A DNA stretch of 64,000 nucleotides from Panicum virgatum (GCF_016808335.1 NC_053144.1:18088403-18152402), one strand, 5' to 3'; counted from the first letter of the stretch, positions 36,907 through 49,709 are shown. A program made the numbers and translations. Notes: generated from the sequence alone by a model not told the origin.

Positions 36907-38863
36907 ATGGGCAATAACAATGCTGCTAACTGTGGAAATGGGGGTCAAGGAGCACAACCACCGCCACCTTCCACCTTAGCTCAGGCTATTGCAGCTCTTA
37001 TCGTCGACCGCAATGAGCAGACCGAATTGTTGAGACGACTGGTGCAAAGTAATGCTGACAGAGGCCGACAAGAACCACCAGCAGAAACTGACTATGTCGG
37101 TTTTCTAGCCACCCAACCACCTCTGTTCCACAAGGCAGATTATCCCTTTGAAGCCGATGCCTGGATTCGCACCATTGAGGACAAGTTCAGTATCCTCAAT
37201 TGCACAGAAGTGGACAAGGCCGCCTTTGCAGCACAACAGCTGAGAGGTCCAGCGAAGGTATGGTGGGTTAATCACAAGGCTCTACTCCCCGCTAGTACGT
37301 GTCCTACTTGGAATGAGTTCGTGGCAGCTTTTAAAGCCCACCATATCCCTACTAGCTTGATGAGGAGGAAAATGGCAGAATTCTTAGCACTGAAGCAGGG
37401 AAGTCAAACTGTTCTTCAATATGCCCAAACTTTCAATCAGTTAGCTCAATATGGTGGTTATCATGTGGATACTGATGAAAAGAAGCAAGATTGCTTCAGG
37501 AGGGGACTCAATACAAAGTTTCAGGATAAGCTAGCTCTCACTACTTGTGACAATTTCACTGAGCTAGTTAATAAGGCCATCATTCAGCAAGATGCCACGC
37601 TAGCACACAAGGCTGACAAGAAAAGAAAGGCACCTGTGGGATCCTCCAGCCATGCACCCCAGAGGTACAAGTGGGTTCAGACTGAGACTCAGCAGGCTCC
37701 AAGCTGCCCTCCGCAGCAAGGTCGTTGGGTCGCTAGGCCACCACAACAACAGCCGCAATGGGCACCACGTCTTCTACCACCGCAGCAGGGGCAGCGGCCT
37801 CTAGTGCCACAAGTTACACGCCCCAACAACTACCCCTGTTACAACTGTGGTAATTTGGAGCACTTCGCACGTGACTGCCCTATGCCACCTCGGCAAAGTA
37901 ACTACAAGACTCCCGCATTGGGTCAAGGTTCCAGTCAGCAAGATCAGAAGAAGAAGATCGTACCTGCTAAAACCGGACGTGCGAACTACACTACACTAGA
38001 GGATGTTCCTGAGGGTACTCAAGTGATGGTTGGAATGTTTTCCATTAAGCACTGCCCTGCTACTGTGTTATTTGATTCCGGAGCATCCCATACCTTTATC
38101 AGTGAAGCATGTGTGGCTCGACATCAATTGCGAGTAACATACCTAGAAAGACCTTACATTATTCAGACACCGGGCACACGGTTAAATACCGGCAGGGTAG
38201 TTCGGAATGTGACTCTTAACTTAGGTGGGAAATTTTTTCCGATCACTCCTATTGTCCTTCCAAGTCAAGGGATAGATGTCATACTTGGAATGAGTTGGAT
38301 GAACAAGCACGGTGCTATCATTGATACCACTTCTCACATCATTCAGTTAAACTTTTCTATATATGGTCCTATGAATATTCATCTTTCTCATTACGAGATC
38401 CCAGAAAATATAGTCTATCATTTGGAAGGGAAACTTTTAAAAGAAATTTCTGTGGTTTGTGAATACTCCGATGTGTTTCCGGAGGAATTGCTAGGCATGC
38501 CTCCAAATCGAGATGTTGAGTTCGTTATTGAATTACAACCTGGTACAGCACCAATATCTCGAAGGCCCTACAGAATGACTCCGAGTGAGTTAGCTGAATT
38601 AAAAATCCAGTTACAAGATTTGCTAGATAAAAGTTTCATTCGACCGAGTACTTCACCTTGGGGATGCCTAGCTCTGTTTGTAAAGAAGAAAAACCAAGGG
38701 TTGAGGTTATGTGTGGATTATCGACCCCTGAATGCGGTCACCATCAAGAATAAATATCAACTCCCTCGTATTGATCTTCTTTTTGATCAATTAGCCGGAG
38801 CTAAAGTATTCTTAAAAATAGATCTCCGATCTGGCTATCATCAAATCAAAATTAGACTGGTAG
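36907..38863 (+). pseudogene. Gypsy gag, protease and start of reverse transcriptase, cut off by an LTR insertion
   Basis: The frame is open from the ATG at 36907 to the insertion point. In order: a low-complexity N-terminus, a gag capsid-like domain with the [11 protein letters not shown] and VWW segments (residues about 85-220), a Pro- and Gln-rich linker, a CCHC zinc knuckle [15 protein letters not shown] at about residue 311, the aspartic protease motif DSGASHTF near residue 390, and the N-terminal fingers of reverse transcriptase ([20 protein letters not shown]). The frame runs directly into the solo LTR two codons after the QIKIR segment and then hits a stop. Gag and protease themselves show no break, so only these parts could be made. 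It is an old element copy, not a host gene. Confidence 0.93.
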
Positions 38864-41800
38864 TGTAACACCCCGGTGTTAATTTTGACGCTAACATTGT
38901 GCTTAATCGCTAATCGAGGCTAATCACCGTCATTAGCGTTAACCGAGTCCGCGCGTTAAACATTGTTTAGCCGTGTTCGTCTACGTTTTTCTTCTTGATC
39001 CGAGCCTCAAATCAATTTTCGCCCAAAACGAAAGTTGTAGACCTTCTTTTTCTCTACAACTTTTATTTTGGCCAAAATTCAAGTTTCAGCACGAAATTTA
39101 AAGAAAATCTTTAATTTTTGCTTTGAATAGGACATTTTCAAATGCACCCGAGTTTTAAATTTTATCTTTGAAACCATTGTTCAAATGAAAAACTGCCTGA
39201 AACAAAAGTTGAAGATCTCAAAATTTTGAACAACTTTCGTATTCAAAAGTTTTTCATTTGAGGCTAAGAACAAGGAGAAAAATTGAATTTACAAACTGGA
39301 AATTGAAACTTTGAGCTATTTACAGAATCGCCCTCACTTCACCTCCTCCCCTGTTCGCTGCTCAGCACGCCGCGTCGAAGCCGTCGTCGACTTCTCGACG
39401 TCCGTGGCCACGCGTCGGAAATCGCGATGAGCGTCGCGCCTCGAAGCTTCGCCGCTCTCCTCGACATCCATAGCCAATTCCAGTTGCTTCCCTCGCTTCC
39501 CCGAGCTCACGACGAGCAAAGCCGAGCCGTGCAGTGCGCCGCTGCTCGCCGTGCCGGCCAACCCTTGCCGCCGTAGCCCGATTCCGTGCACCCCAACCCC
39601 CTAGCTTCGCCCTGGACCTCCTCCACCCTTCCCCGAGATCGGCCGCGTCTGAACCCGGCCGAAATCGAGCTCCAGACCGCGGCCGCCATTACCGCTCCGC
39701 CCGAGGTTTGCCCCGCCGTCGATCTCCTACTTCCGGTCCCCATTTTCTTCGAGCGACCACTCAAATCGACGGTATGTGATTCAGTGAAGCTCATGCTCTC
39801 CTTCGTTTCGTGTCTTCATCGAGTTTCCACGCACGTTCCCAGCCATACCGCTGCGCTCGCCGCCGTCGCACGCCATGGGCTACCTCTGCATGGTCCTGGG
39901 CCGAGACTCCACACGCGTTGATACCGGCCGGCCGCGCTAGTACTCGCCCCGCTCCACAGCGCCGCCGCTTGGCCTGTGATGGCCGGAACCACTGCGCCGC
40001 CGCCACACACCATGGCCGCCGCCGCCATGGCCGCCTCCGCGTCGAACTCCCTGCTCGCCTCTCCCTTGACCGCGCCAACCACCCGGCCACCTTCTCCACC
40101 CCTCAGTGAAGCTCACAAGCCTGGCCGCCCCCTCCCCGGCTCACCGGAGCACCGCCGCCAGCGTAAACCGCCACCGTCCGCCCCTGCTCGCCGCGGGCAA
40201 GCCGCATCCGGCCGTCCCTAACCCGATTCGACCCACCACAACGTCTTTCTCGACCTCCCCGAGCTATTCCCCTCCTTTCCCCTTGTCGGCGGCGACCGTC
40301 GTCGCCGGAAACCGGCCGGCGCCGCCTCCTCTGTTTTGGCCGGCCAGGGACCCGATTGCTTGATTGCAAAAGTTCCAGGGACCCATCTGCAATATTTAGT
40401 TTTGTTATCAATTGTTGCTGTGAACTTCTAAATTCAATTAAAAATTATAGAAAAATCAGAAAAATGCAAACTAAATTTTGTTAGGTTTCTAAAATCAAGA
40501 TCTTCATAAGAAAAATACTCATACATGTGAAATGTCACTTTTACCCCTGCTAAATTTATGGTTTGTGTTTAAGTTAGATTATTTTGTATCGGTTGTTGGG
40601 TTTGTCTAAAAATCCTGAAAATTTTATGGTAGTTTACTCCTTGCATGTGTAGTCCACTAAAAAAGTTTCAGGTGCTTAGCCTATGTGCATGTATGTGGAT
40701 CTGTAGTGTTTAATTCCTTTTCTAGGGTTAAAATAAATACTGTCGATCGTTAGTAAATATTGGAAATTTATGTGGCGTGCTTTATCAAAATCATGTTTTC
40801 CGATAAATTCTTGTTGCTAGATTATATCTGTAAGTTAGGTCCTTGCATTTAATTTGTTCCTAGCTATGCTCTTTTCTTTTATAGGTGTTGCTAGTTAATT
40901 ACTTTCTGCATGTTCAATCCATCAAGTTATGTCATTTCTGAGTGAAGTATATTAACTCTTGTTAGCTAGACAGGTTTGGCTAATCCTTATTTGGTGAGTG
41001 CTTGCAATGGTTTGATTTAAGTTAACTTGTATGTCATGTTGGGGTTAAATTTAATTACCTCATGTTATCAATAAATGCTGGAAAATCATGATTGCTTGTT
41101 AATTCCAATAATTTGTGTTAGTCCTATGTAAGTCTTGTTAACCTTTTGAGGACTAGTTCATGGGTTGCTTTTACTTAATTTTACTTTTATGCCTTGTGGG
41201 TTAAATAAATTGTTCTTTCTTGCTTTGTATTCTTGCTTAACCTTTTCTAAGCAAACTAGTAATGCTTTTTAGTAGGAAACACTTCAGGCTAAATATTTGA
41301 ATGAACTCTCGTGTTGTAGCACCAACCCAGTTTGCCTTTTGAGTGTGTATGCGGTGCTTGCTCACTAAATGATTGCCAGTCATGTCCTTATTCCTAATCG
41401 TATCACATTGCATCATGTTCGTGCCCATACAAGCGTGACTTTGTGCCTGCCCTGCTTGCTCTTTTTGCTGTAGCGTCTACTGTATTTCCATGCATTCAAA
41501 TATCCACCTTGGTGCATCTCATTTAGGTACGCTAGATATACAACTCGTGGACGAGAAGCACGAGCTGACGGAACCGAACCCCAAGACGGTATTGGCTGGA
41601 CGCATCCTGAAGAGAAAAGAACCCGCTGGAGCAACCGAAGATCCGGCTCAAAGTCAGAAGGGCCCAAGGCCTTGTTAGTGCTAACACTGACTCAGTGTTA
41701 TCCCAGGCAAGCCTCGGAGCATAACCTTTATTTTCAAGTATTCAAGGTTATTTATTTAAGTATTGTGCATTAAGTTTTTAGGAGTTGAATGAAACCCTAG

Positions 41801-43061
41801 TATGCATGTTTCTCCCTAAGTACCTATGAGTCTCTACTAGTATACAGGCACCGTTAGAAATGCTTTGCTAATTAGAGACCCGGTAGAAGTCGAGTGATTC
41901 CTGTCACTCGCGAGTTTTAGGTCTTGTTACTTATGGAAAGTTACTGAAGAAGGAATCTTTGAGAAAAGAAAGGAAAACTGGAGACCGGGCGGAGATGAAT
42001 TGGTTATGGATATGGAATGGATGGAAAGTAAGCCTCCGCCTGTGTCGATTAAGGACCGTTCCGTTGTTGGCAGTGTTGATCGAGGATTGAACAGTACTAA
42101 CCGCATGCCGGGAGTAGGAGGTAGTCGAAACCGGTAAGCTCAGTACCATATGTGCACCGGTAGGCGGACTTGATACTGTCTTCACCAGTGGAGCTAGTAT
42201 ACAAACTCATGGCTGACCCTTCGTTGGTATCGGTGGGGCTAGCAGTCCCGGGTCGCAGGGCAGTTCGCCTATTCGGTGTGCATATGTGAAGGGTTGGTGT
42301 GTATAGCCCGACGGGGCATATACGTGCCGTGTTGGTTAGGTCCACCTTGCAAGGTTAAATTGGATCGATTCGCCGTGACTCGCGGTTATGAGAGCCTTGA
42401 TCTCTTTGTCACATCGTAGTAAAGAATTGGAATAAGAATGGAATGATGATGATACTATGTAAAGAGGGATGTGATCAACCATGCTTGCTCTAGATGTCAG
42501 GCAAATCTAATTGGTACTTGATAAGCTTAAATTGAGCTAAAATATTGAAAGTAAGGATTCATTAGTAGTAGCCTTTCAGCAAAACAAACTCCAGAGCCAA
42601 AAAGCTTTGCATGTCTAGCTAATGGGCTAAGTATACCCAAAGTCGGGTAAGCCTTGCTGAGTATTAGCATACTCAGGGTTTGTTGTCACCCTGTTTTCAG
42701 GTAATTGCTGCTGGCTGGAGCTAACCAGGATTCACATCGGTGGGCTCGATGTGACGTCCTCACGTCATCGTAGTAATCGTCGTTTTTCTAAACTCAACTT
42801 CTATTTATTTTTCCGCTGCATTTTGAACTCTGATATTTTACGTAAATTTTTTTGTATAACTCCGCTTTGTAAATTAACTTTGAGAACTTTTATCTGCTTG
42901 TAATCATCTGTGCTCGTCTTCGTGCGAGACTTCCAGTGTTTTTCGATCCTTAAACCGACAGACGTCCGGATTACACCATTTTAAGTGCACAGTAACTTAT
43001 TTAATACTTAAAATGATAGTTAGTGCACTTAAGCCGGTTTAATTTGGGCAGTTCTGTTACA
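38864..43061 (+). mobile_element. Solo LTR (4.2 kb) of a related gypsy family, nested in pol
   Basis: The block starts TGTAACACCCCGG and ends GTTCTGTTACA, has no internal domain, and is flanked by a perfect 5-bp duplication GGTAG at 38859-38863 and 43062-43066. Removing it with one copy of GGTAG leaves the RT reading frame continuous, which proves insertion. It shares with the host LTRs the start, the AAAGTTGTAGA hairpin (39031-39041 with 39053-39063), the GTCGAAACCGGTAAGC block and the 3' end. It differs in the GC-rich centre, so it belongs to a sister family. A 14-bp inverted repeat (39181-39194 with 39248-39261) is private to it. The full element must have inserted first and then lost its body by LTR-LTR recombination. 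Confidence 0.95.
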
Positions 43062-45621
43062 GGTAGATATACCAAAAACAGCCTTCTCCACTAGATATGG
43101 TCTTTATGAATATTTGGTTATGTCCTTTGGATTAACCAATGCCCCAGCATACTTTATGTATCTCATGAATTCGATATTCATACCGGAGTTAGACAAGTTC
43201 GTCGTGGTATTCATTGATGATATTTTAATTTACTCCAAGAATGAGGAAGAACATGCTCAACACCTTCATATTGTACTTCAGCGTCTCAAAGAGCACCAGC
43301 TATACGCCAAATTCAGCAAGTGTGACTTTTGGCTGAAAGAAGTTCCATTTCTAGGCCATGTCATATCCGCTGAAGGTATTTCTGTCGACCCCAGCAAGGT
43401 ACAAGATGTACTGGATTGGGAAACTCCAACTTCAGTTCCTCAAATCCGCAGTTTCCTAGGTTTAGCTGGTTATTATCGTCGGTTTATTCCGGAATTCTCC
43501 AGAATAGCTAAACCAATGACTGAACTTCTGAAAAAGGGTGTCAAATTCTATTGGAGTAATCAATGTGAGGAAGCGTTCCAAAAATTGAAAATGCTCCTTA
43601 CTTCGGCACCAATCTTGGCTCAATCTGATACTATAAAACCTTTCGATGTCTACTGTGATGCCTCAGGCACAGGACTTGGCTGTGTCTTGATGCAGGAGAA
43701 TCGAGTGATTGCTTATGCTTCTCGATCACTCAAGCGTCATGAAGAGAACTACCCCACTCATGATCTTGAATTAGCTGTTGTGGTCCATGCTCTGAAGATC
43801 TGGCGACACTATCTTCTGGGTACACTCTGCAATATCTATACAGATCACAAGAGCCTCAAATATCTTTTCACTCAAGCTAATCTGAACATGTGTCGAAGAC
43901 GATGGCTCGAGATGATTAAAGATTATGAGCTCGAAGTACATTATCATCCTGGCAAGGCAAATGTAGTTGTGGATGCACTAAGTCGCAAGGCTCATTGTCA
44001 TTGTCTTTCGGCTATACCATTAAATGAGTCTCTCTGCTTTGAAATGGAAAAGTTGAACTTGAGCATTGTACCACATGGCACATTGGCCCATCTAGAACTC
44101 ACTCCTACTCTTCGTGATCTAATCATTGAAGCACAAAAGAAAGATAAAGGAGTAAAGGAAATTCAGAGAAGAATATCAGAAGGAGATCCGAAAGTAAATT
44201 GTTTCCACCAAGATAGTGAGAATGTACTATGGTTCAAGAGCCGATTAGTGGTGCCTAAAGATTTTTAGCTCAGAAAGCAGATTCTTGATGAAGCTCATAC
44301 CTCACGACTATCCATCCATCCTGATAGCAACAAAATGTATCAAGACCTGAAACAACAATTTTGGTGGACCCGGATGAAAACGGAAATAGCCAAATATGTG
44401 TCAGAATGCGACATATGCCGGAGAGTCAAAGCTAGTCATCTCAGGCCGGCTGGAACTCTACAGCCTTTAAGTATACCTGAATGGAAATGGGAAGATATCA
44501 GCATGGATTTCATAGTCGGTTTACCTCGAACTCATAAGGGCTATGATTCGATCTGGGTCATTGTAGACCGCCATACCAAATCAGCACATTTTCTTCCAGT
44601 TAAAACTATCCATCGAACAAAGAAGTATGCCGAGTTATACATGGATCGCATACTGTGTTTACATGGTGTGCCAAAGACCATCATATCAGATCGAGGGACC
44701 CAGTTCGTTGCTCGCTTTTGGGAGCAACTGCATGCTTGTTTGGGGATCCATCTTATTCACAGTTCAGCATATCATCCTCAAACAGATGGCCAAATGGAGA
44801 GAGTAAATCAGATTGTAGAAGATATGCTCCGTGCCTGTGTCTTAGCTTACCCGCAGAAATGGGATGAATGCTTGCCATTAGCTAAATTTTCTTAAAACAA
44901 TAGCTATCAAGAAAGCATTAAAATGGCACCATTTGAAGCACTATATGGTCGTCGATGTCGAACACCTCTGAATTGGTCTGAAGCCGGAGAAAAAACTATC
45001 TTTGGACCCGACATGGTTCAAGAAGCCGAAGAACAAGTCCGTCTTATCCAAGCAAACTTGAAGATCGCGCAGTCTCGGCAGAAGAGCTATGCTGATAAAA
45101 GGAGTAGTCCACTCGCCTTTGAAGTCGGTGACCATGTCTATTTAAAAGTATCACCTTGGAAAGGCGTGCAAAGGTTTGGAATAAAAGGAAAGCTAGCTCC
45201 CCGCTACATTGGTCCATATCCAATTGTGGAAAGATGCGGTCCTGTGGCTTACTGGTTGGATCTTCCAGCAAATCTCTCTACAATTCATGACATCTTTCAT
45301 GTATCACAACTCCGAAAGTGCCTTAGAGTTCTGATTGAAGCTATTGAAAGCGACTCAATTCAACTCGAGTCTGATCTCACTTATCCTGAACAACCAATCA
45401 AGATTATTGATCGCAAGGATCGAGTTACTCATCGCACAACCAACCAATTCTACAAAGTTCAATGGAGTAATCACTCCAAAGATGAAGCTACTTGGGAGAA
45501 GGAGGAATTTCTGAGCTCCAAGTATCCGGACTTTTTAAGCGCTCATCCAGGTACTTCACATCTGAATCTTCTTGCCTTATATATTCGATCGTGCATGAAT
45601 CTCGGGACGAGATTCTTTTAA
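43062..45621 (+). pseudogene. Gypsy pol remainder: RT, RNase H, integrase, chromodomain, with two nonsense codons
   Basis: One frame carries all domains. The RT active site FIDD lies at about 43210-43221, the RNase H start [10 protein letters not shown] near 43650, the integrase zinc-finger cysteines CDIC near 44409, and the integrase core with MDFIVGLP, ISDRGTQF and the YHPQTDGQMERVN segment holding the catalytic Glu at 44505-44810. A GPF/H-type SH3 region and a chromodomain-like C-terminus rich in Trp and acidic residues lie near 45400-45560. In-frame stops stand at 44266-44268 (TAG, between RNase H and integrase) and 44893-44895 (TAA, after the integrase core). There is no frameshift. With the upstream split in RT, no complete polymerase can be made from this copy. 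Confidence 0.93.
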
Positions 45622-45631
45622 GGGGGAAGGG
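45620..45631 (+). other. Polypurine tract
   Basis: AAGGGGGAAGGG lies just before the 3' LTR and overlaps the pol stop codon. This is the expected place for plus-strand DNA priming. Confidence 0.85.
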
Positions 45632-45632
45632 C

Positions 45633-48600
45633 TGTAACACCCCGGTGTTAATCTTGACACTAATATCATGCTTAATCGCTAATTGAGGCTAATCACCGTC
45701 AATAGCGTTAATCGAGTTTGTGTAGTAAACATTGATTTAGCCGTGTTCGACCGCGTTTTTCTCGCTAATCTGAGCTCCAAATCAAGTGTCGCCCAAACCA
45801 AAAGTTGTAGATCTTCTCTTCCTCTACAACTTTTATTTTGGCCAAATTTCAAGTCCCTATATCAAATTTTGAGATTCGGATGGTCAAACGCGAGTCAAAA
45901 ACGGTCAAAATAAAACATTGTGCTTCCCTGTGCTCCACTGTGCTCGGCGCCCATACCGCGACCAACAGCCGACGACTCCACGCGTCGGCCGTCGGCGATC
46001 CTCGCACGCCGCGCGGACGCGTCCTTATCCACTCGCGACGCCCATCATCTGTCCCTCCTCATCCCCTTCTCCTTCCTCGCGCTCGCGCGGAGCCAAGCTG
46101 AGCAGAGCTCGCCGTCGACGTCCCTCCGGTCGAACCTCACCGTCCCGCACCGATTCCTCGCGCCCAGACCTCCCTAGCCTCGCCCCGAAGATCCACCACC
46201 CCTCCTCGAGCTCGATTGAGCAGCTCTGCAGCCGAATCGGCCTCCAGACCGCCGGCCGCCCTTGCCATCCCCATCGAGCTCCGCCCCGCACATCGAACTT
46301 CCCTCTCCGGTCTCCCTCCGCCCAAATCAAACGCGTGGTGAGCTTCCCCGCACTCTCCTCCTCCTCCCAGACCTCTTCCCCGCTTGAATCTCCCACCGCC
46401 GGCGTCGGGGTGCCGTCGCGCCACCATGGCCACTCGGCCTCTGCCGCTAGTGCGTCGCAGAGTGCCCCTACGCGGGGCCCTGCAGCGCTGCCATGCACCC
46501 CACCACCGCCCGGCCACCCTGGTCGTGGCCGCGCCCCGCTCCTCCGCCGCCCTGTGCCGCGTCGACCGGAATGCCAAGCGCCGCCGCCCGCCCTATGGGC
46601 GCCCTGCCCGCCCTGCGCGCGTTGCGGCTCCGCAGGCCCGCCCTGGCCGCGGCTTGGCCTTGCCGCGCCGCTGGTCGGCCGCCGCCGGCGGGACCGCCGC
46701 CGCCGTGCCTGGCCGCGCCGCCGGCCATGGCCATGGCGCGTGCGGGCGCAAAACAGAGGAGGGCTGGGCTGGGCCTTCCACTGCCATGTGGGGCCCAGCT
46801 GTCAGCCAGTTTAGGGTTTAGGGTTTTTCTTTTATTGAGTAAATGGCTGAAATCTTCCAAAATTCGTAGAAAATCCTAGAAAAATGCTAAAAAGGCAAAA
46901 CCAGTTGCATTAGCGTCGTAATTTCATTCTCTATCTTACAGAACCATGAAATGGAGAGTTTCGTTACTTTTGCTAGATGGTTTTGCTGGTTCCTGTTTAA
47001 GAGCAGTTAAAGCCTGGAACTACATTTTTCTAGTTGGAATTGAGCTTGTTTTGCTCAAATGCTCCCCAGTCTTTCTTGTTGGAGACACTTCAGGCTAAAG
47101 AGAATTTGGAGCCAAAATCCCATCTCAGCACTACACCATTCCTTTGAGCCATAGTTTTGAGAGTCTTGTTTACTGGTCTTGCCTACGCTTCTATTTATGA
47201 GTACTGCATTGTAGTGCATCATTTCATGAGTTTCATGCATTGCATATTTTATTCGCGTAGACGCTGGAACCGAAGTCGCCTACGAGCTGATTGCTGAGAT
47301 GGTCTAGGAGCCACCAGCAGGAGAGCAGCAGACCGAAGAGGCCGTTAATCAAGCTCCCGGAGAAATCACTAACCCTGCTGACCTGCAAGGCAAGCCCCAG
47401 AGCATAACCCTTAATTTTAGTATTCAATATTTATTATATATTTATTATGCATTTAAGTTTCTAAGAGTTGATTGAAACCTTAGATGCATGATCCCTAGGT
47501 TTCCTCAGTCACTGTACTAGTGTACAGGTCGTTAGTACTGTAATGCTTAATCAGGATTCGGCAGAAGTCGAGTGATTCCTGTCACTCGCGAGTTATAGGT
47601 TCTTGTTACTCATGACTTTATGTCTTGAGAAACAAAAGGAAAAATGGAGACTGGGCGGAGAGGAATTTTGGTTATGGATATGGAATGTAAGGAAAGTGAG
47701 CCTCCGCCTGTGTCGATTTAGGACCGTACCATTGTTGGCACTACTGATCGAGGATTGAACAGTACTAACCACATGCCGAAAGTAGGAGGTAGTCGAAACC
47801 GGTAAGTTGTGTACTGCTTTACAAAGATACTTTGAATCCCTACCTGCTACGCTGGGCGTGGGAGTTGGCGGGTGTTGGATGGATGCCGCCTTCGGGTTCT
47901 CAGAGAGTTCACTGTGAGGGGCCCAACACCTAGGTTTTAGCAGGTGCGATTCAGATGTCGTGGTAACGATGGAAACAATTGATGCGTGTGGCCCGATGGG
48001 GTTTACATGTGTCGTGTTGGTTAGGTCCACCTTGCAAGGTTAAATCGAATCGATTCGCCGTGACTCGCGGATATGAGAACCTTGATCTCTCTATCACATC
48101 GTAGTAAATGATTGAATTGCAAATGGAAAGTTGAGAATATGAGGTATGACTGTGTTACTCTGAAAAGATAATGTGATCAACCATGCGTGCTCTAGATGTT
48201 TAGACAAACCTAGTCAGTATTTGTATAATAAACTTGAGCTAAAATACTGAAAGTAAGGATCCACTATTAGTAGCTGTTCAGCAAAATAACTCCAGAGCCA
48301 AAAAGCTTTGCATGTCTAGGAGTCGGCTAAGTATATACCACTAGTCGGGTAAGACTTGCTGAGTATTAGTATACTCAGGGTTGTTGTTGTAACCCCTTTA
48401 AGTAAGTAGGTTGTGTCTCCGCTGACTTCGAGAAGGTCTGTGCGTCTTAGTTTGGACAACCACTTCCTCCTGGGTGGACTGTCGAGTGGGTCCCGTCTTC
48501 TCCGTGAAGGTCGGGCAGGTTGGCATCACATCGGTGGGCAGGATGTGGAGCTCACCTTTTATCGTCGTTTGCATCTACCGTATTGTATTTGGAAACCTAT

Positions 48601-48790
48601 TTAAAACTTTCGTTGTCTCGTCTTCGTACGGGTCTACTAGTGTAATTGTGATCCCGGAGTATAGTAGTTTAATCGGGATTTATCCGACAGCCTGTCAGAT
48701 TACACCGTTTTAAGTGCACATTAATTTGATTAAGTATTAAGATAATGGTTAGTACACTTAAGTCGGTTTAATTTAGACAGTGCGGCTACA
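45633..48790 (+). repeat. 3' LTR of the gypsy element
   Basis: It starts TGTAACACCCCGG and ends GTGCGGCTACA, and pairs with 32408-35674. Relative to the 5' LTR it lacks about 100 bp near 48615, just before the CTCGTCTTCGTACGGG block, and has several small indels in the GC-rich part. The hairpin (45800-45811 with 45823-45834) and the TTTAGGG units (46810-46828) are kept. The island matching 34054-34182 is interrupted here by an in-frame TAG near 47305. Confidence 0.92.
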
Positions 48791-48964
48791 ATTTTTTCCT
48801 TCTTTCATGTCTGTAAGGGCAGCTCCGGCATTGTCCAAATCGAACAGAGAGTGAAGTAGCATTCGATTTGTACACTGCAGCAGTCAATGGTGAGGAAATA
48901 TCTTTACAATCAACCTCTGCAGAAAAGTCGAACCATGGGCAATAGAAAAATAAGCGGGTTGCAA

Positions 48965-49239
48965 AAGCGACTGTAACCGCCTCTGTAGCACCTGAGATTC
49001 TGGGTTCGACTCCCTGTGGAAGCAAATTTTCTAGAATTTAATGGCGTTTGTGCTTTCAGTGGTAGGCGACGTTCCCGTCAACAGCGGAGCGCCTGTGGTA
49101 ACTTTGTCAATCTCGAGGATTTGCCGGCTCAGTTTGTCGGAGTTGCTCATAGGGGTAGAGTTGCGTGCGTGTATTCATAAGAATGAGTGTGTATTCGTGT
49201 TTGTGAGCGTATGCGTCTGTACTGTATTTCTAAAAAAAT
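48965..49239 (+). mobile_element. tRNA-derived SINE with clear target-site duplication
   Basis: A pol III B-box-like GGGTTCGACTCC lies near 49002, about 40 bp from the 5' end. The 3' part is the GTGCGTGTATTCATAAG and GAGCGTATGCGTCTGTACTG sequence typical of grass SINE and LINE tails, ending in an A-rich tail. Direct repeats AATAAGCGGGTTGCAA (48949-48964) and AATAAGTGGGTTGCAA (49240-49255) flank it, a 16-bp target-site duplication with one mismatch. The body has no coding capacity. Confidence 0.8.
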
Positions 49240-49691
49240 AATAAGTGGGTTGCAATCCCTTACTCAGCTTAGAGGAGGAGAGAGAATGCTGATTCTTTTT
49301 ATTTCTTTAACCACCACACAGGCCCCACAAATCGATATAAGGCCAAGGTGATCGATGTGTACACAGCAGGTAAAGAACCAAAGTTTCGTTCAACTTCTTC
49401 GGTCGGCAGAAATCGGCGTAGCACTGGAGCTGCCGTAAAGAAATATACTACTCCTTCGGTCGGCAGTAGTACGGCAGGTCTGTTTTCAGAGCAAGCTGCG
49501 CTTTGCCCATTTTTTCCATGCTAGCATCGGCGAAGGCCAAGGTGACCACTCCTACATCACCACTTGCTTTGTTTCTCCCTACACTGTGTACACACACTCG
49601 AGAGTCAAACAACTAACAAGCGTCGCAGCCAAATTGCCAACAAATTCTCCTACCAAATGGTCAGCTGGTAATTAAGCCACACACCGTTCCT

Positions 49692-49709
49692 TTATATATA
49701 GATATATAG
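49692..49709 (+). promoter_or_regulatory. Probable TATA box of the P450 gene
   Basis: TTATATATAGATATATAG lies about 107-124 bp upstream of the ATG at 49816, placing transcription start near 49725-49735. The promoter is short, since the SINE ends at 49255. Confidence 0.55.

Larger units (their letters stand above)
32408..48790 (+). mobile_element. Ty3/Gypsy chromovirus LTR retrotransposon (Tekay/Del-like), degenerate, with a nested solo LTR
   Basis: Layout: 5' LTR 32408-35674, primer binding site 35677-35688, leader to 36906, gag-protease-start of RT 36907-38863, inserted solo LTR 38864-43061, rest of pol 43062-45621, polypurine tract 45620-45631, 3' LTR 45633-48790. The order RT, RNase H, integrase and a C-terminal chromodomain identifies a chromovirus; long LTRs starting TGTAACACC suggest the Tekay/Del clade. 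The five bases outside each end (GCCGA left, ATTTT right) differ, so no target-site duplication is visible. The element cannot make a full Gag-Pol: besides the insertion there are two in-frame stop codons. Confidence 0.92.

Noticed and set aside
39334..40411. GC-rich frames in the solo LTR
   Set aside because: Same reason: compositional, overlapping on both strands, without motifs.
48985..49030. tRNA gene
   Set aside because: Only a B-box-like GGGTTCGACTCC is present, no cloverleaf can be drawn, and the flanks show a SINE.
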